Assembly (NCBI RefSeq): GCF_000716595.1 | Contig: NZ_JNXC01000004.1 | Span: 186,001-250,000 of the forward strand | Source: Saccharothrix sp. NRRL B-16314 | GTDB taxonomy: Bacteria > Actinomycetota > Actinomycetes > Mycobacteriales > Pseudonocardiaceae | Reading direction: 5' to 3' | DNA: 64,000 nucleotides | Shown here: one piece after another, positions 45,690 to 53,620 of the stretch | Layout: each line of letters begins with the position of its first letter | How positions within the stretch are numbered: position 1 is the first letter of the stretch | Made by a program: the position numbers and the translations under genes | The notes under the pieces: model-generated | The model's input: only the letters and a program-made list of their open reading frames with translations | Database searches by the model: none | What the model was told of the DNA's origin: nothing

Positions 45690-47090
45690 GTGGGCGCTTC
45701 GCGGCGGGACCTGTTGCGCTGGTGGGGAATCGCCACGCTCACGACGGCGGGGAGCGCCGCCGCCGGGCCGCCGCCGCGGTGGCAGCGGCTGCGCGCCCGA
45801 CTTCACGGCGACCTGCTCCAGCCAGGTGACCCCGACTACGAGACCGTGCGGCTGCCGTTCAACTCGCTGTTCGACCACCAACGGCCGGCGGCGATCGCCC
45901 GCTGCACCCGGGTGGAGGACGTGCAGCACTGCTTAACGGAAGCCCGGCGCGCCGACATCCGGGTGGCGGCCCGCAGCGGTGGGCACAGCTACCCCGGGTA
46001 CTCCACACCGCACGACGGGCTGGTGGTGGATCTCGCGCCGATGTCCGGGATCGAGGTGCGGCCCGACGGCACGGCCGTGATCGGCGCCGGCGCACGTCTC
46101 GGCGACGTCTACGCCACGCTGGGCGCGGCCGGGCGCTGCCTGCCCGCCGGGAACTGCCCCTCGGTCGGCATCGCCGGTCTCACGCTGGGCGGCGGCATCG
46201 GCTGGGTGGACCGCACGTACGGCCTCACGTGCGACTGGCTGCGCGGCGCCCGGGTGGTCACCGCGGACAGCCGCGTGCTCACGGCGTCGGCCGATCGTGA
46301 ACCGGACCTGTTCTGGGCGCTGCGCGGCGGGGGAGGCGGGAACTTCGGCGTGGTCACGTCGTTCGAGTTCGCCACCGCGCCGGCGCCCGACGTGCTGACG
46401 GTGTTCCGCGTCCGGTTCCCGGCCGGGTCGGCGGCGGACGTGCTCGGCGGCTGGCAACCGTGGAGCGTGGCCGTGCCCGAGGAGGTGTCCAGCGTCTGCG
46501 TCGTCCTGCCGGACGGCTCGGTCGACCTCACCGGTTGCGCCATCGCCCCGGCGACCGCGCTACGGGCAGAGGTGGCTCGACTGCTCGGCGCGATCGGCGT
46601 CGACGCGCCGTTGGAGCACGCCGAGGTGGACTACCTGACCGCGATGCGGATCATGACCGGCGGCCACCCGCCGCGCAACGCGTTCCGGGAGTCGTCCCGC
46701 GTCGCGGACGGGATGTGGTCCGATCCGGCGGCGGTCGCGGGAACGTTGCGCGGCAGGAAGAGCCCGCTGCTCATCGTCGGCGCGCTGGGTGGCGCGATCG
46801 ACCGGCTGACGCCCACCGACACGGCGTACCCGCACCGGGGCGCGCCGACGTCGATCTCGGTGTTCGGCGCGGTGGGCGACCTGCCGCCGGAGCGGGTGAC
46901 CCGCGAGGTGGACGAGGTGCAGCAGGAGTTGGCCGGGCTGATCGGCACCGGCACGTACATCAACTACCTGGACCCGGAGCAGGAGGACTGGGCCGCCACC
47001 TCATACCGCCACAACCTGCCCCGCCTGCGCGCCGTCGCCCGCCGCTACGACCCGGACCGCGTGCTGCGGTTCCCCCAGTCGGTGCGGTAG
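45690..47090 (+). CDS. Berberine-bridge-type FAD-linked oxidase, probably bicovalent
   Basis: 466 residues. The N-terminus (ASRRDLLRWWGIATL) looks like a Tat signal. The FAD-binding PCMH domain has RSGGHSYPGY with His99 and GNCPSVGIAGLTLGGGIG with Cys156, the two residues that bind FAD covalently in the bicovalent subgroup. The C-terminal BBE segment (YLDPEQEDWAATSYRHNLPRLRAVARRYDP...FPQSV) is complete. Such enzymes oxidise sugars, alcohols or natural-product intermediates. GTG 45690 has GAGGAGG 5 bases upstream. No biosynthetic neighbour points to a substrate. Confidence 0.93.
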   Translation: MGASRRDLLRWWGIATLTTAGSAAAGPPPRWQRLRARLHGDLLQPGDPDYETVRLPFNSLFDHQRPAAIARCTRVEDVQHCLTEARRADIRVAARSGGHSYPGYSTPHDGLVVDLAPMSGIEVRPDGTAVIGAGARLGDVYATLGAAGRCLPAGNCPSVGIAGLTLGGGIGWVDRTYGLTCDWLRGARVVTADSRVLTASADREPDLFWALRGGGGGNFGVVTSFEFATAPAPDVLTVFRVRFPAGSAADVLGGWQPWSVAVPEEVSSVCVVLPDGSVDLTGCAIAPATALRAEVARLLGAIGVDAPLEHAEVDYLTAMRIMTGGHPPRNAFRESSRVADGMWSDPAAVAGTLRGRKSPLLIVGALGGAIDRLTPTDTAYPHRGAPTSISVFGAVGDLPPERVTREVDEVQQELAGLIGTGTYINYLDPEQEDWAATSYRHNLPRLRAVARRYDPDRVLRFPQSVR

Positions 47091-47095
47091 GTCGT

Positions 47096-47691
47096 CTACA
47101 GCATCCCGGCGGCGCGGAAGAGCCGGTCGTAGATCTCGCGGATCACGGCCTCCTTGCGCGCGTTGTAGTCCATGACGTGCCCGCCGCCGGGGATCGCCGC
47201 CCGTTTCGCCTCCTCGTACCGCGCGCGGTCGTCCGGATGGGCGCGCAGCCAGTCGCGGAACATGCGGGTCCGGATGGTCTCGGGGCTGTCCGGACCGTGC
47301 ACGTGCAGGTTCGTGCGGGGCTCGGCGAGCGTCAGGCACCGGTGCTGGTGGAACGACGGCTCCCGGATGACGAGGACGTAGCCGGCGCGTTCGAGCGCGG
47401 GGACGTACCGGTCCTCGTTCTGGGGTCGGCGACCGTGAGGTTGATGTCGATCACGTCCTTGGCGGCCAACCCCTCCACGGAGGTCGATCCGACGTGCTCG
47501 ACGTCCAGGACCGCGTCGCCGAGCGCCGTGCGGATCCCCGCCGCCAGGGTTTCGTAGCGGCCGGGCCACCGGGGGTCGTACGGCACGATCGTGACCGGTG
47601 CGGGCGCGGGCGGACCCAGGACCCACGGGTTCTCAGACGGGTCGGCGTCGTGGTGTCGGGTGATCTCGTCGAAAGTCGGCACCCGCCGCAA
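47096..47691 (-). pseudogene. GrpB-family gene disrupted by a one-base deletion
   Basis: The first part (47691 to about 47426) encodes VTIVPYDPRWPGRYETLAAG and VEHVGSTSVEGLAAKDVIDINLTVADP, a normal GrpB/UPF0157 start with the nucleotidyltransferase-like GSTS motif. The rest continues in another frame (DRYVPALERAGYVLVIREP ... HQHRCLTLAEPRTNLHVHGPDSPETIRTRMFRDWLRAHPDD) to the stop at 47096. The span is 596 bases, one short of a multiple of three. The shift falls at a four-G run, 47422-47425, so either a real deletion or a sequencing slip is likely. If whole, it would be 198 residues. Function of the family is not well defined. Confidence 0.88.
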
Positions 47692-47734
47692 GGTAGCGCC
47701 GTCGAACGGGGACGTCCACCGCTTTCGGGGCCGG

Positions 47735-49639
47735 TCAGAGCAGGGTCAGCTGCTCCTGGACCAGGGGCGCCGGTGGGGTCGACGCGGGGAGGCTGCCTTC
47801 GGGCCACAGACCTTCCTCGTCGCCCGGAACGCCCACCTCCGCACGCTTGCCGCGCGCGTCCAAACCGTGCTTGGCCAGCAGTGGGCCGATGCGGGCGGCG
47901 AGCAGACGGCGGTACCGGGCGTCCACGTAGGACCCGCGCGCGTACAGCTCCCGGTAGTCACCGGCCAGGTCCGGCCGTTCCCGCAGCAGCCACCGGGCGA
48001 ACCACTCCCGCGCGCCCGGCCGCAGGTGCAGCGGCAGCACGGTCACGCCCGTCGCGCCCGCCGCCGCGATGGACGCCAGCAGCTCGTCCAACTGCTCGTC
48101 CGAGTCGGTCAGCCGGGGCAGCACCGGCGCGACGAACACCCCGCACGGCAGGCCCGCGTCCCGGATCCGGCGCACCAGGTCCAACCGCGCCTGAGGGGTC
48201 GGCGTGCCCGGTTCGAGGCCTGCCTGCAGGTCCCGGTCCAACAACGCGAGCGACACCCCGATGCCCACCGACACCGACGACGCCGCGTCCGCCAGCAGCG
48301 GGAGGTCGCGGGCCAGCACGGTGCCCTTCGTGAGGATCGAGAACGGCGTCCCGGAGTCGGCCAGCGCCCGGATGATGCCCGGCATCAACGCGTACCGACC
48401 CTCCGCCCGCTGGTACGGGTCGGTGTTCGTGCCCATGGCCACGTGCTCGCGCCGCCACCGGCGGGACCGCAGCTGACCCTTCAGCACCTCCACCGCGTTG
48501 ACCTTCACCACCACCTGGGTGTCGAAGTCCCGCCCCGCGTCGAGGTCCAGGTACGTGTGCGTGTTGCGGGCGAAGCAGTTGTGGCTGACCAGGCCGTTGG
48601 CCACGAAGTCACCGGTGCCGGTGGTGATGTCGTACAGGGTCCGCGCCACCCCCAGCGACTCGACCGACACCACCGCCAGCCGGGACGTCACGGGCACGGT
48701 CATGCCCTCCACCGCGTTGCCGCGCGGGATCGCCGGACCGATCAGGTGCAGGAACCGCAGCCGCTCGGCCAGCCCGCCGAGGACCCGCACCCCGCGCACC
48801 TCGACCACGTGCCCCACGCGCAGCCGGGTCAACGCCAGCACCGCCGCGTCGAACACCGCGCCGTCGGCGCTGGACATCACCAACTGCCCGCCGGTGGAGC
48901 TGCCGCGCGCGTCGAACAGGCCCGCCAGGAACCCCTTCGACCACTCCTCCCCCGGCGTCACCGGCCAGTCGACCAGGTCCTGCTCGCGCGGCACGCGCCC
49001 GCCGGTGTACTCGCGCAGCCGGGCCAGCACGTCCGGGTGGCTGGGCAGACCGCCGCGCACCACGCCCCACAGGTAGCCGGTGCGGTACTGCTCGCCCTGC
49101 GCGGGCGGTGCGGCGAACCGGCCCGTCCCGACCAGCTGCGCGCCCTTGACCAGGAACGGGCGTTCCTCGAAGTCCGCGCACCGGCCGGGCGTGACGTGCT
49201 TCCAGCCCTCGTCGGTGAGGAACCGGTGGTCGCCGCCCGAGACGACCTGGGTGCCGTCGGCCAACGTCACCCGGTACGCGGGCTTGGTGGTCTGCCAGTG
49301 CGCCCGCACGCGGGTGACCACGAACCGGCCTTCGACCGTGCCGAACACCGCCTCGCCCACGGTCAGCTCGGCGATGGGCTTGGTGCGCCCGTCGGCCAGC
49401 AGCACCGGCGTGTCACCGGTCAGGCAGTACGTGCAGCCGTGCGTGCAGCCCCGGTACGGGTTGACCGTCCAGCCGAACGGCAGGTCACCGCCCTGGACCT
49501 TGTTGAGCACGGACTTGGCGTTCACCTCGTGGAACACGATGTCGGCGAAGTCCGGAGTTCGTACGCTGCGAACCAGCCCCGGCAACCCCGGCAGAGCCTG
49601 CTGCCGGTCGGCCCCGTCCTTCTGCCCGTCCCATCGCAT
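47735..49639 (-). CDS. Intein-containing Rv2578c-family radical SAM protein
   Basis: 634 residues as translated. The host protein is a radical SAM enzyme of the Rv2578c/SplB-like group: [27 protein letters not shown] supplies the CxxxCxxC iron-sulfur motif. An intein of 283 residues (72-354) interrupts it immediately before the third cysteine, leaving a 351-residue spliced product (Tyr71 joined to Cys355). The downstream part ([42 protein letters not shown]) fits the family. ATG 49639 has no ribosome site, but TTGACC (49669-49674) and TCGAAT (49646-49651) are placed as -35 and -10 for a leaderless start. A LexA box overlaps that promoter. Substrate unknown; a DNA-damage link is inferred from the box. 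Confidence 0.95.
   Translation of the reverse strand: [634 protein letters not shown]
48578..49426 (-). mobile_element. Intein with degenerate LAGLIDADG endonuclease domain
   Basis: Splicing blocks are intact: block A starts with Cys ([13 protein letters not shown]), block B has [10 protein letters not shown], block F is [15 protein letters not shown] and block G ends VSHN followed by the extein Cys. The central region has two LAGLIDADG-like segments, [10 protein letters not shown] and [11 protein letters not shown], in which the expected catalytic acidic residue of each (as in GDG and DADG) is Gly and Arg. Splicing should work, but homing activity is probably lost. Confidence 0.92.
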
Positions 49640-49646
49640 AAGTCCA

Positions 49647-49664
49647 TTCGAACATGTGTTCGAA
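49647..49664. promoter_or_regulatory. LexA/SOS box between radical SAM gene and pnuC
   Basis: TTCGAACATGTGTTCGAA: perfect 7-bp arms around ATGT, matching the actinobacterial LexA consensus TCGAAC-N4-GTTCGA in full. It lies 8 bp before the leftward radical SAM ATG, overlapping its likely -10, and 22 bp before the GTG of pnuC. Repression of one or both genes by LexA is likely. Confidence 0.85.
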
Positions 49665-49685
49665 CTACGGTCAAACGGAGTGCCC

Positions 49686-50336
49686 GTGTCAGTGCTGGAC
49701 GTCATCCTCTGGCCCTTCAACACCCCCGCGGTGACCTTCGCCGGCGTGACCACCAGCTGGGGCGAGGTGGCCGGTTTCATCACCGGCGCGCTCTGCGTGT
49801 GGCTCGTGGCCCGGCAGAACCCGTTGAACTGGCCGATCGGCATCCTCAACAACCTCGCCTTCCTGGTGCTGTTCGCGACCAGCGGCCTGTACGCCGACTC
49901 GTGGCTCCAGGTCGTCTACGTCGCGCTCGCGCTGTACGGCTGGTGGGCGTGGCTCCGGGGCGGCACCGAACGCACACCGCTGCCGGTCAGCCGGACCACC
50001 CGCGCGCAGTGGTGGTGGCTGCTGGCGGCCGGCGTGGCCGGGACGCTGCTGCTGGTGTGGGTGCTCACCTCGTTCACCACCTCGACGGTGCCCTGGCCGG
50101 ATTCCGTGACCACCGTGCTCTCCCTGCTGGCCACGTGGGGCCAGACCCGCAAGAAGGTCGAGTGCTGGTGGCTGTGGATCGCCGCGGACGTGATCTACGT
50201 TCCGTTGTACGCCTACAAGGACCTGTGGCTGACGGCGATCCTCTACGTCGGCTTCATGGCCCTCTGCGTGCTGGGCCTGCGCAACTGGACGAAGGCCCTG
50301 CGCGAGGACGAGCGCGACGAGCTGGTCGCCGCGTGA
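49686..50336 (+). CDS. pnuC: PnuC-family nicotinamide riboside transporter
   Basis: A 216-residue membrane protein with about seven helices. Family segments are visible: WGEVAGFITGALCVWLVARQNPLNWPIGILNN, WLQVVYVALALYGWWAW (the W-rich ring lining the channel) and ADVIYVPLYAYKDLWLTAILYVGF. PnuC facilitates nicotinamide riboside uptake, trapped by phosphorylation by the kinase encoded next. GTG 49686 has GGAG 5 bases upstream; the stop overlaps the nadR GTG by 4 bp. The LexA box lies in its short upstream region, though whether it is damage-controlled is uncertain. Confidence 0.93.
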   Translation: MSVLDVILWPFNTPAVTFAGVTTSWGEVAGFITGALCVWLVARQNPLNWPIGILNNLAFLVLFATSGLYADSWLQVVYVALALYGWWAWLRGGTERTPLPVSRTTRAQWWWLLAAGVAGTLLLVWVLTSFTTSTVPWPDSVTTVLSLLATWGQTRKKVECWWLWIAADVIYVPLYAYKDLWLTAILYVGFMALCVLGLRNWTKALREDERDELVAA

Positions 50337-51448
50337 CCGACTTCGACCACGCGCTGGTGCTCGGCAAGTTCTACCCGCCCCACGCCGGCCACCACCACCT
50401 CATCCGCACCGCCGCCGCGCGCAGCCGGCGGACCACCGTGACCGTGCTGGCGTCGGCCGTCGAGTCCATCCCGGTGGCCGACCGGGTGGCGTGGCTGCGC
50501 GCCGAGCACGCCGGCACGCCCGGTCTCGTCGTGCTCGGCGACGTGGACGACCACGAGATGGACTTCCACAGCGACGCCGTGTGGGAGCTGCACATGGGCG
50601 TGGCGAGGGCGGTTCTCGCGCGACGGGCGATCATGGACGGCGACCCGGCGTCGGCGGCGGTCGACGCGGTGTTCTCCAGCGAGCACTACGGCGACGAGAT
50701 GGCCAAACGGCTGGGCGCCGCGCACGTGCTGGTCGACGTGGACCGCGACACCTTCCCCGTGTCGGGGACGGCGGTCCGGGCCGATCCGCGCGGCCAGTGG
50801 GCGCACCTCGCGCGGGCGACCCGGGTGGGGCTGTGCGCGCGGATCGTCGTGCTCGGGGCGGAGAGCACCGGCACCACGACGTTGTCGCGCGACCTCGCGG
50901 CTGCGCTGGGCGCGCCGTGGGTGCCCGAGTACGGGCGTGAGCACACCGAGCTGAAGCTGGCCGCCGCCCGCGCGTTCGACCCGGACGCCGCCGTGGACGG
51001 TCTGGTGTGGACGGTCGGCGACTTCCAGGACGTGGCGCGCCGGCAGCGGGAGCTGACCGACGCCGCGGTGGACGGCCCGGTCCTGGTGTGCGACAACGAC
51101 TCGTGGGCGGCGACCGTCTGGGGCCACCGGTACCTGGGCGCGCCGCACCCGGACATCGCGCCGGACGCCGACCGCCCCGCCCTGTACCTGCTCACCGATC
51201 ACGTCGGCGTGCCGTTCGAGCAGGACGGGTGGCGGGACGGCGAGCACCTGCGGGCGTGGATGACGGCCGAGTTCCAGGCGGGACTGTCCGCGCGGGACGT
51301 GCCGTGGCGGCTGGTCACCGGGTCGCCGGAGCAGCGGCTGCGGCAGGCCCTCGCGGCGTGCGAGGAGGCGGTGGCCCGGCACTTCCGGTTCACCGACCCG
51401 CTCGGTCAGGTCACGGTCGGCTTGCCGAGCGTGACACCGCACGCCTGA
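50333..51448 (+). CDS. nadR: NadR-like NMN adenylyltransferase / ribosylnicotinamide kinase
   Basis: 371 residues without the N-terminal DNA-binding domain of enteric NadR. The adenylyltransferase half has GKFYPPHAGHHHLI (HxGH) and SGTAVRADP (the SxTxxR-type motif). The kinase half (from about 168) has a P-loop-like GAESTGTTTLSRDLA, where Thr181 stands in place of the Walker A Lys, and VCDNDSWAATVWGHRYLG as Walker B region. Together with PnuC it would import and phosphorylate nicotinamide riboside and convert NMN to NAD. The Thr in the P-loop casts some doubt on the kinase. Coupled to pnuC by a 4-bp overlap. Confidence 0.92.
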   Translation: MTDFDHALVLGKFYPPHAGHHHLIRTAAARSRRTTVTVLASAVESIPVADRVAWLRAEHAGTPGLVVLGDVDDHEMDFHSDAVWELHMGVARAVLARRAIMDGDPASAAVDAVFSSEHYGDEMAKRLGAAHVLVDVDRDTFPVSGTAVRADPRGQWAHLARATRVGLCARIVVLGAESTGTTTLSRDLAAALGAPWVPEYGREHTELKLAAARAFDPDAAVDGLVWTVGDFQDVARRQRELTDAAVDGPVLVCDNDSWAATVWGHRYLGAPHPDIAPDADRPALYLLTDHVGVPFEQDGWRDGEHLRAWMTAEFQAGLSARDVPWRLVTGSPEQRLRQALAACEEAVARHFRFTDPLGQVTVGLPSVTPHA

Positions 51449-51463
51449 GGTGGGTCGGGCAGT

Positions 51464-52897
51464 ATGTGCGCCGTGCACGCCAAGGATCTGATCGCCGCGC
51501 ACGGCGGACACGGACACGGACACGGCCGCTCCACCGAACCCTCCTCCCAGCCGGTTCGGAAGCTGTTGCTGGTCCTGCTGCTGCCGTTCGCGCTGGCCAC
51601 CGTGGTGGGCACGCTGCTGCTGTACCCGTTCGGGCACGAGCAGCGCACGGGCGCGGAGGCCGGGCTCGCGCAGGTGCCGGTGCGCGGTGACGTGACGGCC
51701 GTGGCGCAGGGCGGGTGCGGGCCGGACGCGACCGCGCCCGGCGCCACCGGGTGCTTCCTGGTGACCGTGAAGATGAGCGACGGCGCGGCGGCCGGGCGGG
51801 ACGTCCGCATCCCGATCCCCGACCAGCCGGGCACGCCGAAGTTCGAGGTCGGTGACGCGGTCGTGCTGTCCTACGGCGGCGGCGACCCGAACGACAGCAC
51901 GTCGTACCAGCTGGCCGACTTCCAGCGCGGGGTTCCGCTGCTGCTGCTCGCCGTGCTGTTCGCGGCGGCGGTGCTGCTGCTGGGGCGGTGGCAGGGGCTG
52001 GCGGCGCTGGGCGCGCTGGCGTTGAGCTTCGTGGTGCTGGCGCTGTTCGTGCTGCCCGCGATCCTCGCCGGTGAGAGCCCGCTGACCGTGGCCGTCGTCG
52101 GCGCCGGGCTGATCATGTTCGTGGTGCTGTACCTGACGCACGGGTTCTCCGCGCGGACGTCCACGGCGGTGCTGGGCACGTTGGCCAGCCTGGCGTTGAT
52201 CGGCGTGCTGGGTGCCGCGTTCTCCGCGTTCGGGAAGCTGACCGGGCTGGACCAGGAGAGCGCGAACCTGGTGTCGCTGCTCGGGCACGACATCGACACC
52301 CGCGGGCTGCTGCTGGCGGGCACCATCATCGGCGCGCTGGGCGTGCTGGACGACGTGACCGTGACGCAGACCAGCGCGGTGTGGGAGCTGCGCCGGGCGA
52401 ACCCGTCGCTCGGGTTCCGGGAGCTGTACGCGGCGGGGTCGCGGATCGGCCGCGACCACCTGTCATCCGTGGTGAACACGCTGGTCATGGCGTACGCGGG
52501 CACGGCGCTGCCGTTGCTGCTGGCGTTCTCGCTGTCCGGGCGGACGCTGGGCGAGATCCTCACCGCGCAGGAGGTGGCGCAGGAGGTCGTGCGGACGCTG
52601 GTGGGCAGCATCGGCCTGGTGGCCGCCGTGCCCATCACCACCGCCCTGGCCACGTTCGTCGCCGGTCGCGAACCGTTCCCCGCCTCCCCCGCGCCCGACG
52701 ACGACCGCACGCCAGACACGGACGAGGTCACGTCGGCGCTGAACCCCACGTGGCGCAAGCGGGTGTCCGGTGACCTGCGGACCGGCTACGACCCGGCCAA
52801 GGGTCCGTGGCGCCGTCCCGCCGCTAGCGGGCAAGCAGGACCAGCACCAGGGCGATCGCGGCGGGCACGGCCTGCACGACCAGGATCCGACGACTGA
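51464..52897 (+). CDS. YibE/F-family membrane protein
   Basis: 477 residues. The cytoplasmic N-terminus carries a His/Gly stretch (HGGHGHGHG) that could bind metal. A first helix (about 34-55), an extracytoplasmic beta region (VRGDVTAVAQGG ... FEVGDAVVLSY), and then seven or so helices with the YibE/F signatures GVLDDVTVTQTSAVWELRRANP and GRDHLSSVVNTLVMAYAGTALPLLL follow. Function is unproven; transport has been suggested for the family. ATG 51464 or GTG 51473 may be the start. The polar C-terminal tail runs 74 bp into the opposing DUF1304 gene. Confidence 0.88.
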   Translation: MCAVHAKDLIAAHGGHGHGHGRSTEPSSQPVRKLLLVLLLPFALATVVGTLLLYPFGHEQRTGAEAGLAQVPVRGDVTAVAQGGCGPDATAPGATGCFLVTVKMSDGAAAGRDVRIPIPDQPGTPKFEVGDAVVLSYGGGDPNDSTSYQLADFQRGVPLLLLAVLFAAAVLLLGRWQGLAALGALALSFVVLALFVLPAILAGESPLTVAVVGAGLIMFVVLYLTHGFSARTSTAVLGTLASLALIGVLGAAFSAFGKLTGLDQESANLVSLLGHDIDTRGLLLAGTIIGALGVLDDVTVTQTSAVWELRRANPSLGFRELYAAGSRIGRDHLSSVVNTLVMAYAGTALPLLLAFSLSGRTLGEILTAQEVAQEVVRTLVGSIGLVAAVPITTALATFVAGREPFPASPAPDDDRTPDTDEVTSALNPTWRKRVSGDLRTGYDPAKGPWRRPAASGQAGPAPGRSRRARPARPGSDD

Positions 52898-53186
52898 CCG
52901 TCGCCGCGCCGTACAGGCCCGCCACGATCACGCAGATCAGGAAGAACACCGCGAACGCGAACCCCGTCGTGCCCGGCGCGATCAACGCGAAGATCAGACC
53001 GGCTGCCAGGAAGCCGTTGTAGAGCCCCTGGTTGGCGGCCAGCACCTTGGACTCGGCGGCGAACGCCTCGGTCGTGCCGAACGTCGCACGGCCTCGCGGA
53101 GTGGTCCAGAGGAACATCTCCAGCACGACGATGTAGAGGTGGACGGCCGCGACGAGCGCGGTCAGGACATCAGCGGCGATCTGCAC
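52824..53186 (-). CDS. DUF1304 membrane protein
   Basis: A 120-residue protein with four membrane helices. LTALVAAVHLYIVVLEMFLWTTPRGRATFG at the start is the DUF1304 signature, and NQGLYNGFLAAGLIFAL follows. Function unknown. GTG 53186 matches the normal family N-terminus and lies shortly after TACGTT, a possible -10, so the mRNA may be leaderless; an ATG at 53207 shares its CATG with the ATG of the divergent gene and would add seven residues that the family lacks. It converges with the YibE/F gene, overlapping by 74 bp. Confidence 0.9.
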   Translation of the reverse strand: MQIAADVLTALVAAVHLYIVVLEMFLWTTPRGRATFGTTEAFAAESKVLAANQGLYNGFLAAGLIFALIAPGTTGFAFAVFFLICVIVAGLYGAATVSRRILVVQAVPAAIALVLVLLAR

Positions 53187-53205
53187 GGATCGGTAACGTA
53201 CTCGC

Positions 53206-53613
53206 ATGCTGAGGACCGTGTTGAGCCTCACCACCCGGGTCGCCACCGGGTTGGTCTCGGGCGTGCTGTCACTGCCGCGGATCGCGGACGCCCTGGAGCA
53301 GCTGGCACCACTGGCGCAGGCACTGCCGCAGGTCGTCGAGCTGCGCGGCACGCTCGAACGGCTGGAACAGCTCGCCACGTTCCTCGCCAACGAGCTGCCG
53401 GAGGCGTTGCACCAGCTGGAAGCGGTCCGGCAGCAGCTGGCGGACCTGGCGCCCAAGATCACCGCGCTGGCGGACGACACCGGGCAGCTCGACGAGTCGA
53501 TCCGGGTGCTGGCCGCCGCGCTCGGGCCGCTGCAGGGCACCACCGAGCGGTTGGGCCGGTTGGTCGACCGGCTGCCGGACCGCAAGCGTCGCGGACCGGC
53601 GCTACCTGGATAA
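53206..53613 (+). CDS. Small helical coiled-coil protein, unknown function
   Basis: 135 residues. After a short hydrophobic start (TVLSLTTRVATGLVSGVLSLP) the protein is a long heptad-patterned helix (residues about 25-120: DALEQLAPLAQALPQVVELRGTLERLEQLATFL and so on) and ends in a basic tail. No family assignment. TAACGT lies 6 bases before the ATG, consistent with a leaderless transcript. It is followed after 7 bp by the spermidine-synthase-like gene, so an operon is likely. Confidence 0.75.
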   Translation: MLRTVLSLTTRVATGLVSGVLSLPRIADALEQLAPLAQALPQVVELRGTLERLEQLATFLANELPEALHQLEAVRQQLADLAPKITALADDTGQLDESIRVLAAALGPLQGTTERLGRLVDRLPDRKRRGPALPG

Positions 53614-53620
53614 TCAGCGG

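Noticed and set aside
47591..50332. Plus-strand frame continuous with nadR, making a 1285-codon frame
   Set aside because: Only the part from GTG 50333 has NadR sequence; the earlier part is antisense to the intein gene and lies over pnuC in another frame.
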